A stretch of DNA of 55,767 bases from Comamonadaceae bacterium (GCA_027486555.1 JAIXOX010000039.1:1-55767), one strand, 5' to 3'; counted from the first letter of the stretch, positions 33,904-43,292 are shown. Numbers and translations are program-made. The notes: generated by a model from the sequence alone, not told the origin.

Positions 33904-34812
33904 TCAAGGCGCTGGCAGTGGGCTGGCTTGCTGAAACCATTGGCTGATTTCAGAGCCGTTCCAGAACACCACACCGGGCTGCTTGGCCAAAAATTCCAAC
34001 ATCATTTCAAAATAGCGGATGCGGTGCGCAGCGCCCGAAATGTAGGGGTGCACCCCAAACGCCATGATGCGGGCGCTGTCGGCAGACTCGGCGTACAGCC
34101 GCTCAAACGCATCTTGGGTGCGCAGCAGCATCGCATCCGAGCGCTCGTGCGAGGTGAGCATGATGTTGATGTCGTTGAGCTCGATGGTGTAGGGCACCGA
34201 GACCAGCGGTCCATGTTTCGTGTGCACGTATTGCGGCTGGTCGTCGAGCACCCAGTCGCCAAACCAGGACATGCCCAGCTCTTTGATGAGATCGGGCGTC
34301 TCCAGCGTCTGGCTGCGGCCCGGGCCCAACCAGCCTTGTGGCCGCTGTCCTGTACAGCGGGTCAGCACGTCCAGCGTCTGCTGCATCATGGCCCGCTCGT
34401 CCGGGATTTTTTGAATCGGGATTTGTTCGTAGCAATGCGCCATGAATTCCCAACCCGCATCCAGTGCGGCTTGCGTCACGCGCGGGCGTGTTTCGCAGAC
34501 TTTGGCATTGATGGACAGGGTCGGTCTGATACCTGCATTTTTGAACGCGTCCATGAGGCGCCAGACCCCCACCCGCATGCCGTATTCATGCCAGGTCCAG
34601 TTGGGCACATCGGGCAACGGGGCTTGCCCGCCGGGCGGCGGCGACACCATGCGCGGCATGGGTCGCGAGATGTCCCACTCTTCGATGTTGACCACCGGCC
34701 AGACCACCAGCCGCACGCCTTCGGGCAAGCGCAGTGGCGGCCTGTCCACGATGGCCGAAAAAGGCAGGCGGTCTTGGGGGCGCAACACCCCGTTGTTCAT
34801 CTCAAAACTCAT
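33904..34812 (-). CDS. Polysaccharide deacetylase family hydrolase (PuuE/allantoinase-like)
   Basis: 302 aa from the ATG at 34810-34812, which overlaps the Bug receptor stop by one base. The NodB-type fold is visible: PVVNIEEWD near 30-38, EFMAHCYEQIP, a GWLGPGRSQT loop and MAFGVHPYISGAAHR near the C-terminus. The last block is typical of PuuE-like cyclic-amide hydrolases rather than chitin deacetylases. There is no signal peptide, so it acts in the cytoplasm. Such enzymes open ureide or imide rings. This supports a catabolic role with the amidase downstream. Confidence 0.83.
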   Translation of the reverse strand: MSFEMNNGVLRPQDRLPFSAIVDRPPLRLPEGVRLVVWPVVNIEEWDISRPMPRMVSPPPGGQAPLPDVPNWTWHEYGMRVGVWRLMDAFKNAGIRPTLSINAKVCETRPRVTQAALDAGWEFMAHCYEQIPIQKIPDERAMMQQTLDVLTRCTGQRPQGWLGPGRSQTLETPDLIKELGMSWFGDWVLDDQPQYVHTKHGPLVSVPYTIELNDINIMLTSHERSDAMLLRTQDAFERLYAESADSARIMAFGVHPYISGAAHRIRYFEMMLEFLAKQPGVVFWNGSEISQWFQQASPLPAP

Positions 34813-35795
34813 CAGTTCACTCCACCGGGAATCGAAGCGGCAATTTGGCGCAACTTGGCGGTTTCGGTGCGGATTTCTTGCACCATTTGCTCGGGCGTGC
34901 TGCCCACCAGGCTCATGCCCATGCCGTTGAGTTTGCGCTGCACATCCGGGTCGGCCAATGCGGTTTTGACCGAGGCATTCAAACGTGCCTGGATGTCGGC
35001 TGGCAAGCCTTTGGGGGCAAACAGGCCCACCCAATAGGTCAGGTCGTAACCCGTCAGGCCGCCTTCGCTGAGCGTAGGGACGTCCGGGTAACGCGGGTCA
35101 CGCACCGAGCTGGTGGTGCCCAGCAGACGGACTTTGCCCGCATCGATTTGCGGTTTGGCTGCCCCATCAAAAATCACCTGGCACACCCCCGCCAGCACAT
35201 CCTGCATGCCAGGGCCAGAGCCTTTGTAGGGCACATGCACCATGTCCACTTTGCCCATGGCATTGAACAACTCGCCTGCGAAGTGCAAACCACTGCCCAT
35301 GCCCGAGGTGGCGTAGTTGATCTTGCCCTTGTTTTTCGGGTCGCGGGCATAAGCCAGGAATTCGGGCAAAGTTTTGGCGGGCACGGTCGGGTTGACCACC
35401 ATCAGCAAACCGTATTTGCCCACCAACGAAATCGGTGTGAAGTCATTCACCGGGTCATACGACAGAGACTTTTCCACCACCGCCATGTAGGTCTTGGTGC
35501 CGTTGGTGGTCATCAGCAACTGGTAACCGTCGGGGGCCATTTTGGTGACGGCCTCGCTGCCAATTCGGCCACCACCGCCCGCACGGTTTTCGATGACGAT
35601 GTTTTGGCCAAGATTGCGCGACATGGCCTCGGCAATGATGCGGCTGGCTTGGTCTGAAAAACCGCCCGCGGCATAAGGCACGATGGCCTTGATGGGACGC
35701 TGCGGGTAGGTTTGAGCCTGAGCTGAAGCAATATTGGCGCTGACCAACAGGCCGCAGCCCAACCAGGCCAGGAGTTTGCGCTTGGATGCTGTCAT
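34812..35795 (-). CDS. Bug/TctC-family tripartite tricarboxylate receptor (1)
   Basis: 327 aa with a signal peptide (cleavage near AQA-QT) and the Bug fold: YPQRPIKAIVPYAAGG at the mature start, ENRAGGGGRIG and a GMGSGLHFAGEL segment. These periplasmic receptors deliver organic acids to TctAB-type membrane proteins or act in signalling. No tctA or tctB is nearby. It is the first gene of the minus-strand catabolic operon and diverges from the iclR gene across the palindrome at 35954-35972. Confidence 0.92.
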   Translation of the reverse strand: MTASKRKLLAWLGCGLLVSANIASAQAQTYPQRPIKAIVPYAAGGFSDQASRIIAEAMSRNLGQNIVIENRAGGGGRIGSEAVTKMAPDGYQLLMTTNGTKTYMAVVEKSLSYDPVNDFTPISLVGKYGLLMVVNPTVPAKTLPEFLAYARDPKNKGKINYATSGMGSGLHFAGELFNAMGKVDMVHVPYKGSGPGMQDVLAGVCQVIFDGAAKPQIDAGKVRLLGTTSSVRDPRYPDVPTLSEGGLTGYDLTYWVGLFAPKGLPADIQARLNASVKTALADPDVQRKLNGMGMSLVGSTPEQMVQEIRTETAKLRQIAASIPGGVN

Positions 35796-35953
35796 TGAAA
35801 TGACCCCTTTCAGTTGTCTCGTGGTGGATTCGGTGTTTCAGGGGGCTGTTAAGCACCCCATGCTGTACAACAAAAACCAGTATGCGTGCCGGTTTTTGGC
35901 TTGGCAATCGGGTGATCCCGCTTTGACGCACGCAACAGGGCTTGGCGATTCAA

Positions 35954-35972
35954 TATTCCGAATCATGGAATA
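35954..35972. promoter_or_regulatory. IclR-type operator (site 1)
   Basis: TATTCC (35954-35959) and GGAATA (35967-35972) make a perfect inverted repeat with a 7-bp spacer. It lies between the Bug receptor start (35795) and the iclR start (36032). It matches site 2 at 36934-36952 in half-site and spacing. A dimeric or tetrameric regulator binding here could control both divergent genes. Confidence 0.65.
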
Positions 35973-36031
35973 CTTTGTCTTTTTACCCATCGATGACACC
36001 CTGGCGCTCCGCGGTTGAGCCCTTTCAAGCC

Positions 36032-36874
36032 ATGAACCCTTCCCCGAAAAACGACGGCGCGCAAAGCATCGCGCGCGCCGCCTTGCTGCTGCGAACCTTG
36101 TCGACTTTCGGCTCGCAGGGCGCAGCACTCATGCAAATCAGCACCCTGACCCAATTGCCCAAGGCCACCGTGCACCGCATCCTGTCGGCCATGCTCGATG
36201 AGCACTTGGTTGAGCGCCCCTGGGGCACACGCCACTACCGGCTCGGCCCGGAGGTATATGCCTTGGGCATGTCGGTGCTGGACGTGCACGACATCAAAAG
36301 CATTGCCCAGCCATCGTTTGAACGTTTGGCGCAGGCCACGGGAGAAACGGTGTACCTGGGCATACGCTGTGGCTACGATGCCGTGTGCCTAGACAAGCGT
36401 CAGGGCCACCTGCCGCAAAACGCCGAAATCCTGCAGGTGCACAACCGCTGGCCCATGGGCATTGGCTCTTTCAGTCTGGCCATCCTGTCATTTTTGCCCG
36501 ACAACGAGATCGCCGACATCCTGGCCTTCCACCGCCTGCGCAGCGGCCAAGACAAGGCCTTCAGCAAAATGGCCAGTGGCATTCAGAAGACACGCAAAAA
36601 CGGCTACGCCCTGACCAAAACGCGTTCCGGACGCGGCATATCGGGCATTGCCGTGCCCGTTTTTGACCGGCGTCACTACCCGATTGCCTCCTTGTGCGCC
36701 GTGTCCACGCTCGATCGCATGACGGGCAGTTACCTCAGCGACCTGGCGGCCACCTTGGCCCATGAGGCCGACATCATGTCGGCGCAATACGAGTTGGCCC
36801 GCATGAACCCCACTCAGGCTGAAACCTGGCGCACCGCCATCAAGGACCCACAAAGCCCGCGCATCGCATTCTGA
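36032..36874 (+). CDS. IclR-family transcriptional regulator (1)
   Basis: 280 aa from the ATG at 36032; the longer frame runs into the operator. The N-terminal winged helix (about 10-70) includes LTQLPKATVHRILSAMLDE, and the C-terminal ligand-binding domain (about 90-265) contains the GISGIAVPVFD and SLCAVSTLDRM blocks. It is flanked by two identical-type palindromes, one before the minus-strand operon and one before the plus-strand operon. It therefore probably regulates both, and itself. The effector is likely a pathway intermediate. Confidence 0.9.
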   Translation: MNPSPKNDGAQSIARAALLLRTLSTFGSQGAALMQISTLTQLPKATVHRILSAMLDEHLVERPWGTRHYRLGPEVYALGMSVLDVHDIKSIAQPSFERLAQATGETVYLGIRCGYDAVCLDKRQGHLPQNAEILQVHNRWPMGIGSFSLAILSFLPDNEIADILAFHRLRSGQDKAFSKMASGIQKTRKNGYALTKTRSGRGISGIAVPVFDRRHYPIASLCAVSTLDRMTGSYLSDLAATLAHEADIMSAQYELARMNPTQAETWRTAIKDPQSPRIAF

Positions 36875-36933
36875 ATACGAGCGGCTTCACCCTTGCACAT
36901 AACGCAGCAGACGCATCCAAGGCACAGGTCCGC

Positions 36934-36952
36934 AATTCCACCAGTTGGAATT
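36934..36952. promoter_or_regulatory. IclR-type operator (site 2)
   Basis: AATTCC (36934-36939) and GGAATT (36947-36952) form a perfect inverted repeat with the same 7-bp spacer and the same ATTCC/GGAAT core as site 1. It is about 70-85 bp upstream of the second Bug receptor gene, in a normal operator position for the plus-strand operon. Confidence 0.65.
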
Positions 36953-37019
36953 TTGAGCTTGGTCAATTCACACGGCCCTCCTAGAATCTCGCCACGATAA
37001 CCAACGATGGAGACTGTGA

Positions 37020-37988
37020 ATGCAAAAGCTTGTCCGATTTCTCAAATGGAGTGTGCTGGCCCCCTTGGCTTTGTGCCTGGGCGTGGTCCAAGCTCAGGGC
37101 TTTCCCAACAAGCCGATCAAGATCGTGGTGCCCTTCGGACCCGGTGGTTCGGGCGACATCACGGCTCGCGCCTTTGGACAGTACCTGGAGGCGCAATTCA
37201 AGCAAAGCGTGGTCGTTGAAAACAGGGCCGGTGCCAACGGCATTTTGGGCACCGAAGCGGTCAAAAACGCCCCCGCCGACGGTTACACCCTGCTGTTGAC
37301 CACCAACACCACGCTGGCAGCCAACCTGAGCCTGTACAAAAAAGTGCCTTATGAACCGATCAAGGATTTTGAACACCTGGGTCAATTTGGCACCGCCGCC
37401 TCGGTGGCCATGGTCAGCAAGGACTCGGGCATCCGCACCGCAGCCGACCTGACGGCCTATGCCAAAGCCAACCCGGGCAAGGTGTTTTTTGGCCACTACA
37501 ACTCGGCTTCGCAAATGACCGCCGAAATGTTCAAGGTCAAAACCGGCGCGCCCATGACCGGCATCCCTTACAAAAGCATCGGCTCGGCCCTGCAAGACTT
37601 CTACGGCGGCCAGTTGCAGGTGCTGTTTCTGGAATACCTGCCTGCCATGGCCCACATCGACAACCCCAAAGCCACCGCGATTGGCGTGACTGGAGCCACA
37701 CGCTTCAAGCCTTGGCCCAATGTGCCCGCCATTGGCGAGACTTATCCCGGCTATGAGCTGGGCTTCTTCCTGGGTCTGGCTGCACCTGCGGGCACCCCGC
37801 CCGACGTGGTGCGCAGACTGGACGGGGCCATCAGCTCCGCCCTGAAAGATGATGCATTTCTGGCGCGTTTGGCGCAATTGGGCTTGGAGCCTTCCAAGGT
37901 ATCCAAGGCCGAATATCCTCGCTTCATTCAAAGTGAAATCACCCGCTGGGCTCAGGTCATCAAGGACGCAGGCATCAAGCCTGAGTGA
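37020..37988 (+). CDS. Bug/TctC-family receptor (2)
   Basis: 322 aa. Signal peptide ends near VQA-QG; the mature protein begins FPNKPIKIVVPFGPGGSG, then ENRAGANGILG. It is the first gene of an operon with the LLM monooxygenase (35 bp after), flavin reductase and a phosphoesterase-like gene. A GGAG site precedes the ATG by about 6 bp. It resembles receptor 1 in fold but not closely in sequence, so the two are paralogs with probably different ligands. Confidence 0.92.
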   Translation: MQKLVRFLKWSVLAPLALCLGVVQAQGFPNKPIKIVVPFGPGGSGDITARAFGQYLEAQFKQSVVVENRAGANGILGTEAVKNAPADGYTLLLTTNTTLAANLSLYKKVPYEPIKDFEHLGQFGTAASVAMVSKDSGIRTAADLTAYAKANPGKVFFGHYNSASQMTAEMFKVKTGAPMTGIPYKSIGSALQDFYGGQLQVLFLEYLPAMAHIDNPKATAIGVTGATRFKPWPNVPAIGETYPGYELGFFLGLAAPAGTPPDVVRRLDGAISSALKDDAFLARLAQLGLEPSKVSKAEYPRFIQSEITRWAQVIKDAGIKPE

Positions 37989-38023
37989 GTCGGCTTTCAT
38001 CCCATCACCCTACCGGATTCGTC

Positions 38024-39166
38024 ATGCGCCTTGGCTACTTCACCATGCCCCTGCACCCCTTCGAGCGGGACACCACCGAAACTTTGCATGAGGATCGGCA
38101 GACCATCATCCTGGCCGACAAGCTGGGGTTTTACGACGCGTTTGTGGGTGAGCACCTCACCGACAAAGCCGAGAACGTGACCAACAGCCTGTTGTTTCTG
38201 GCCACCCTGATCCCGGAAACCAAAACCATCAAGCTGGGCAGCGGCACCTCCAATTTGTCGCACTCGCACCCCACACTGCTGGCCTCGCAGGCGGCCATGT
38301 TTGACCACCTGGCCAAGGGCCGCTTCATCTTCGGCATCAGCCCCGGAGCCTTGGCATCGGACGCCGAAGCCTTGGGCATCCTCGACCAGGACCGCAACAA
38401 GATGTTTGCCGAGGCCATTGATGTGATCCTGGCCATCTGGGAGCGCGAGCCGCCTTACAACATTGATTTTCCGGACAACCGCTTCAAGGTCAGCACACAG
38501 GTCACCTCTGTCCCCTCGATCGGTCGGGGTTACTTGATGAAGCCTTTCCAAGGTCCCCGGCCAGAAATTGTCGGCACGGTGGTGGCGCCCCACTCCAAAG
38601 GCGTGATCGCCATGGGCAAGCGCGACTTTCACCCCATGTCGGCCAACTTCTTGATGGACCATTGGTTGGCCAGCCATTGGGACAATTACTGCGAAGGCAA
38701 AACCTCCGTCAACGAAATGGCCAACCCGGCCGACTGGCGCGTGGCTCGCACCATTTTCGTGAGCGACGATAGCGCGACGGCCAACCGCTATGGCCGCGCC
38801 GACGCCAACAGCCCTTACCGTTATTACTACCGCCAAATGCTGACCAAGATGATGATGTCCAAGCGGCACGTCATCTTCAAAAAACACGCGGACGAAGACG
38901 ACAGCCATGTCACGCTGGACCGCCTGCTCGATGAGTTGGTGATCACCGGAACCGTGAACGAAGTGACCGACAAGATTCTGGCTTTGCGTGAGAAGGCTGG
39001 CCCCTTTGGCGAAATCGTGTACGCGGGCATGGACTTGGTCGACCCCCAGTTGGGACGCCGCTCCATGGAGCTGATGGCCAACGAAGTCATGCCCCGTGTC
39101 AACCAGGCGCTGGGCCTGGGCTCGGCCATCAACGTGGACGCGCCCCTGGAAACGGCCACGGCATGA
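38024..39166 (+). CDS. LLM-class flavin-dependent monooxygenase
   Basis: 380 aa luciferase-like TIM-barrel protein from the ATG at 38024. N-terminal RLGYFTMPLHPF and GFYDAFVGEH are typical, with IKLGSGTSNLSHSHPTLLAS and FIFGISPGALASDA further on. It uses reduced FMN and oxygen. Its partner flavin reductase starts at the overlapping ATGA four bases before its stop, so the two are made in equal amounts. Relatives oxidise alkanes, ketones, sulfonates or N-heterocycles; the substrate here is unknown. Confidence 0.9.
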   Translation: MRLGYFTMPLHPFERDTTETLHEDRQTIILADKLGFYDAFVGEHLTDKAENVTNSLLFLATLIPETKTIKLGSGTSNLSHSHPTLLASQAAMFDHLAKGRFIFGISPGALASDAEALGILDQDRNKMFAEAIDVILAIWEREPPYNIDFPDNRFKVSTQVTSVPSIGRGYLMKPFQGPRPEIVGTVVAPHSKGVIAMGKRDFHPMSANFLMDHWLASHWDNYCEGKTSVNEMANPADWRVARTIFVSDDSATANRYGRADANSPYRYYYRQMLTKMMMSKRHVIFKKHADEDDSHVTLDRLLDELVITGTVNEVTDKILALREKAGPFGEIVYAGMDLVDPQLGRRSMELMANEVMPRVNQALGLGSAINVDAPLETATA

Positions 39167-39684
39167 CCCCTCAAGCCTTCAGGCAGTTGATGCGTTTGCA
39201 CCCGGCGGCGGTGAACATCATCGCCACCGGCAAGGCCCCCCACCGCACGGGCATGACGGTTTCGGCCTTCATGTCTTTGGGGGTGGAGCCGCCCACGGTG
39301 GTCTGCGCCATCAACCGCAGCGCTTTCACCTACACGCAAATGGCAGACAAGCAAGTGTTCAGCGTCAACACCCTCTCGGTTGCGCACATCGACATGGCCA
39401 AAATCTTTGCAGGCCAAGCCCAGGTTTTTGGTGACGAACGCTTTGAGGCCCCGCAATGGGCAAGCTTTGAATCAGGCTCTCCCTGCCTGCGCAGCGCCGT
39501 CATGAGCCTTGAATGCCGCTTGATCCGCCAAATTCAGGAAAGCACACACTGTCTGATGATCGGTGAAGTCATTTCGGGCCGCTACGACGACTCTGCACAG
39601 CCCTTGCTCTACCGCGACGGCCAATGGGTGACCACCAGCGAGGAATTGCAGATGGTGCCGGTTGAGGCCATGGGCATGCCCTGA
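39163..39684 (+). CDS. Flavin reductase domain protein
   Basis: 173 aa. The flavin_Reduct fold shows HRTGMTVSAFMSLGVEPP with the conserved T-S pattern for FMN binding and VFSVNTLSVAHIDMA. It supplies reduced flavin to the LLM monooxygenase encoded immediately upstream with a four-base overlap. Length and motifs are normal, so the two-component oxygenase looks complete. Confidence 0.9.
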   Translation: MTPQAFRQLMRLHPAAVNIIATGKAPHRTGMTVSAFMSLGVEPPTVVCAINRSAFTYTQMADKQVFSVNTLSVAHIDMAKIFAGQAQVFGDERFEAPQWASFESGSPCLRSAVMSLECRLIRQIQESTHCLMIGEVISGRYDDSAQPLLYRDGQWVTTSEELQMVPVEAMGMP

Positions 39685-39726
39685 AGCTTGAACCCACCCG
39701 TGTCAAAACGAAAACGCCAGAAATTC

Positions 39727-40722
39727 ATGCACAACACCCACGCTCAGAGCGTGACGCCAACCATTCACAAAGGCCAATGGGTGCGGCGGCATCTCATCTG
39801 GTTGAGCCTGTTTTGGATGGTCACAACAGCACACGCTCAGCAAGCTTTTTCCTTCGTAGCGCTGGGAGACTTGCCCTACGGATCGGCATCCAAGGCCTAT
39901 GGCCCCTACAGGTCGTTGATTGATCGCATCAACCAAGAAGGACCAGCTTTTTCTGTCCATGTGGGCGATTTCAAGTCGGGCTCGACGCTGTGCAGCGATG
40001 AGGAATTTGCCAACCAACTGGATCACTTTCAGAGGTTTTCAGGTGCCGTGGTCTACACCCCGGGTGACAATGAGTGGACCGACTGCCACAGAAGTAACAA
40101 TGGTTCGTTTGACCCCTTGGAGCGTCTGGCTGTATTGCGGCAACGTTTTTTCACACCCGGCTTATCCTTGGGTGCCAAGCCCATGCCCGTGCAAAACCAG
40201 TCGAAGGTCGCGCCCACTTTCGGCCGGTATGTAGAAAACGTGCGCTGGTTGCACCAAGGGGTGCTGTTTGCCACGCTGCACATCGTGGGCAGCAACAACA
40301 ATCTGGAAAGCCGTGACATCGCTGCAAACCGAGAGTTTTTTGAACGCGATGCGGCCAATGTGGCTTGGATCCATGCCACATTCGAGCAAGCGCGACTTCA
40401 ACAAGCTTCAGCCGTGGTGTTTGCTTTCCAAGCCGACGTTTTGGAAAACAAGACACTCTGGGATGATTTTCCAAGCTGGTCAGGATTTCGCAACAGCATT
40501 GGCCAAACGCTGCTGCCCATGGCCAACAGCTGGGGCAAACCGGTCTTGGTGGTGCACGGTGACAGCCATCAGTTCAAATTGGACCAGCCTTTTCTATTGG
40601 ACAAAAAACCACTGAAAAACGTCACACGCTTGATCGTGCCCGGGGCATCGGATGTGCGTGCGGTCAAAGTGACCGTGAAAAATGCCAGTTTTTCGTTTGA
40701 GATGTTGTCTCCGCTGCGATGA
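39727..40722 (+). CDS. Metallophosphoesterase-like secreted protein
   Basis: 331 aa from the ATG at 39727; GTG at 39700 is another option. A signal peptide with an RR pair ends near THA-QQ region (WMVTTAHAQ). Calcineurin-like motifs appear in order: ALGDLPYG, HVGDFKSG, TPGDNEWTDC and VVHGDSHQFK, though the metal site lacks the textbook GDxxD form in its first motif. It is 43 bp after the flavin reductase. It may be a periplasmic phosphoesterase or a degenerate relative. Its link to the pathway is only positional. Confidence 0.72.
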   Translation: MHNTHAQSVTPTIHKGQWVRRHLIWLSLFWMVTTAHAQQAFSFVALGDLPYGSASKAYGPYRSLIDRINQEGPAFSVHVGDFKSGSTLCSDEEFANQLDHFQRFSGAVVYTPGDNEWTDCHRSNNGSFDPLERLAVLRQRFFTPGLSLGAKPMPVQNQSKVAPTFGRYVENVRWLHQGVLFATLHIVGSNNNLESRDIAANREFFERDAANVAWIHATFEQARLQQASAVVFAFQADVLENKTLWDDFPSWSGFRNSIGQTLLPMANSWGKPVLVVHGDSHQFKLDQPFLLDKKPLKNVTRLIVPGASDVRAVKVTVKNASFSFEMLSPLR

Positions 40723-40734
40723 AACAGGGTCACT

Positions 40735-41376
40735 TCAAGATGACAAAGGCAGCCCGATCAACTCTGAAAGGGCTTGCAAGCTCAAGCCGTCCACGGTGTC
40801 AATGACCACCAGCCCTTGCGGCGTACAAGCCAATGTGGCCAAGTCGGTGTAAACCCGTTTGACGCAGCCAATGCCAGTCAAGGGATAAGTGCAAGCCTGC
40901 ACCAGTTTGCTTTGGCCTTGCTTGGTCAACAAGTCCATCATCACCCAGGTTTGCTTGGCACCGATGGCCAGGTCCATGGCCCCACCCACTGCGGGAATGG
41001 CTTCGGGCTCGCCGGTGTGCCAGTTGGCCAGATCACCCGTGGCGCTGACCTGAAACGCACCCAAGACACAGATGTCCAGGTGCCCGCCACGCATCATGGC
41101 GAAGCTGTCGGCGTGGTGAAAATATGCACCACCCGGCAACAGCGTCACGGGTTGTTTGCCGGCGTTGATCAGGTCGTAATCTTCCTCCCCTTTGGCCGGT
41201 GCCGGGCCCATGCCCAGGATGCCGTTTTCGCTGTGCAAGAGCACTTCGCGTGTGGACGGTATGTGGTTGGCCACCAATGTGGGCTGGCCAATGCCCAAGT
41301 TCACCGTGGCGCCCTCGGGTATGTCTTGCGCCACGCGGGCGGCCAATTCGTCTTTGCTGCGTCGGGTGTAGCTCAT
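40735..41376 (-). CDS. 3-oxoacid CoA-transferase subunit B
   Basis: 213 aa. The catalytic Glu is in HSENGILGMGP (near 48-58), and NLGIGQPTLVANHIP is the typical N-terminal block. With subunit A it moves CoA from succinyl-CoA to a 3-oxoacid such as acetoacetate or 3-oxoadipate. It overlaps subunit A by four bases (ATGA). The sequence resembles ScoB/PcaJ; the choice of acid cannot be settled here. Confidence 0.92.
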   Translation of the reverse strand: MSYTRRSKDELAARVAQDIPEGATVNLGIGQPTLVANHIPSTREVLLHSENGILGMGPAPAKGEEDYDLINAGKQPVTLLPGGAYFHHADSFAMMRGGHLDICVLGAFQVSATGDLANWHTGEPEAIPAVGGAMDLAIGAKQTWVMMDLLTKQGQSKLVQACTYPLTGIGCVKRVYTDLATLACTPQGLVVIDTVDGLSLQALSELIGLPLSS

Positions 41377-42083
41377 GCCTTGATGCCTCCGGCCTGTGTG
41401 GCCACACGGTCGATCTTGACCACCGCTTGAACAAAAATGCCGGGCGTGACCACGGTCTCGGGGTCCAACTCGCCCAAGGCCATTTGCTCGTGCACCGTGG
41501 CCACGGTTTTGCGCGCCGCCATGGCCATGATGGGGCCGAAGTTGCGCGCCGCCTTGCGGTACGTCAGGTTACCCCAGCGGTCGCCACGCTCGGCTTTGAT
41601 GAGGGCCAGATCGGCGTGGATGGGTGTTTCGTACACGTACATGCGGCCATCGATTTCACGGGTTTCCTTGAGCGAGCCATCGGCGTGTTTGGCCAACTCG
41701 GTGCCGTAGCCGGTGGGCGTGAAAAAGCCGCCAATGCCCGCGCCTGCGGCCCGGATGCGCTCGGCCAAATTGCCCTGGGGAACGAGCTCCAACTCCAGCT
41801 GGCCTGAGCGGTACAGGCCATCGAACACATAAGAGTCGGTTTGCCGGGGGAAGCTGCAAATGATCTTGCGCACCCGACCTGCTTTGAGCAAAGCGGCCAA
41901 GCCCTGTTCGGCGTTGCCCGCGTTGTTGTTGACCAGCGTCAGGTCACGCGCACCTTGCGCCAGAAGGCCCGCGATGAGCTCATCGGGAATACCGGCCGTG
42001 CCAAATCCGCCAATCATGACGGTGGCACCATCCCGGGTGTCGGCCAGCGCTTCGCTGACCGAAGAAACAAATTTGTTGATCAT
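41373..42083 (-). CDS. 3-oxoacid CoA-transferase subunit A
   Basis: 236 aa from the ATG at 42081-42083; the longer frame is extension. It shows TVMIGGFGTAGIPDELI (about 20-36), NNNAGNAEQGLAALL and the GGFFTPTGYGTELA stretch. It pairs with subunit B downstream. The gene diverges from Bug receptor 3 across 186 bp, so both may answer to one regulator. It probably feeds ring-cleavage or branched-chain products to the TCA cycle. Confidence 0.92.
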   Translation of the reverse strand: MINKFVSSVSEALADTRDGATVMIGGFGTAGIPDELIAGLLAQGARDLTLVNNNAGNAEQGLAALLKAGRVRKIICSFPRQTDSYVFDGLYRSGQLELELVPQGNLAERIRAAGAGIGGFFTPTGYGTELAKHADGSLKETREIDGRMYVYETPIHADLALIKAERGDRWGNLTYRKAARNFGPIMAMAARKTVATVHEQMALGELDPETVVTPGIFVQAVVKIDRVATQAGGIKA

Positions 42084-42269
42084 GCTGGGTGGGTGGGTGA
42101 TTGCGATTGCCAACTTTGAGCTTAGCGCGCGCCCTCTTTTTCGCACAGAGGACAGACCCGGGTTTCAGGCACCTAGGAGACTTGCTGCCAAGGATCGGGT
42201 GTCGCCTGCACGCCAGCCCAAGCCCAGCAAATCACAGAACATGCGTCATCTCATTGAAAGGATTGCCCC

Positions 42270-43292
42270 ATGTTGTCATTCAATTCTGACCATTTTTCCC
42301 GCCCCGCCTGGCGTCGACGCCCCATGTTGAGCGTGGCCATCTTGGCCGCATTGTGCATGCTGACCGGTGCACAACTGGCGCAAGCCCAATCGGCCTATCC
42401 TCAACGCCCCATCCTGATGGTGGTGCCCCAAGCGGCAGGCGGCACCAACGACATTGTCGGTCGTCTGGTCAGCCAAAAACTCTCGGAGGTGTTGGGCTCA
42501 CCCGTGGCCGTCGAAAACCGACCCGGCGCGGGCGGCAACATTGGCACCCAGTTTGCGGCCAAAGCCCCCAAAGACGGCTACACCTTGCTCATGACCATCA
42601 GCAGCAGCCAGGCCATCAACCCGGCCCTGTACAAGAACCCGGGCTTTGACCCGGTGAAAGACTTCAAGCCTGTGGCCTTGATCGGCGCGGTGCCCAACGT
42701 TTTGCTGGCCCATCCTGGCTTTACCGGCCAATCGGTGCAAGACTTGATCGCTGCAGCCAAAGCCAAACCCGGTCAGCTGCAGTACGCGTCTGCAGGCAAC
42801 GGCACGCTCAACCACCTGCTGGGTGAAATGCTCAACAGCATGGCGGGCATCCAGTTGCAGCATGTGCCCTACAAAGGTGTGGCTCCGGCCATGAACGACG
42901 TGCTGGGGGGTCAATTGCCTTTTGTGTTTGCCAGCTTGCCAGCCTCGCTCAGCCACATCAAGGCTGGCAAGCTCAAAGCCCTGGCGGTGAGCAGTCCCAA
43001 GCGTTCGCCTGCCCTGCCCGATGTGCCCGCCTTGGCTGAAACCGTCTCCGGTTATGCCGGCACCTTGTGGATCGGCGTGTTCAGTCCCGCTGGCGTGCCT
43101 GCCGAGGTCTCGGCCAAATTGGGTGAAGCCATGGGCAAAACCTTGGCGGCCAAAGACTTGCGCGACAAGCTGGAACAGCAAGGCGTTGAGTTGGCCGCCC
43201 CAACCACCCCAGAGCAATTCTCAACCTTGCTCAACGAGGACATTGCCCGTTGGGCCAAAATTGTGAAGTCATCTGGTGCTGCCATCGATTGA
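42270..43292 (+). CDS. Bug/TctC-family receptor (3)
   Basis: 340 aa. A long basic N-terminus (FSRPAWRRRP) precedes the hydrophobic signal core, and the mature part begins YPQRPILMVVPQAAGG. ENRPGAGGNIG and the PYKGVAPAMNDVLGG motif follow. An internal ATG at 42324 would give a more usual signal peptide length. It lies upstream of receptor 4, 71 bp apart in the same direction, a tandem pair. Confidence 0.91.
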   Translation: MLSFNSDHFSRPAWRRRPMLSVAILAALCMLTGAQLAQAQSAYPQRPILMVVPQAAGGTNDIVGRLVSQKLSEVLGSPVAVENRPGAGGNIGTQFAAKAPKDGYTLLMTISSSQAINPALYKNPGFDPVKDFKPVALIGAVPNVLLAHPGFTGQSVQDLIAAAKAKPGQLQYASAGNGTLNHLLGEMLNSMAGIQLQHVPYKGVAPAMNDVLGGQLPFVFASLPASLSHIKAGKLKALAVSSPKRSPALPDVPALAETVSGYAGTLWIGVFSPAGVPAEVSAKLGEAMGKTLAAKDLRDKLEQQGVELAAPTTPEQFSTLLNEDIARWAKIVKSSGAAID

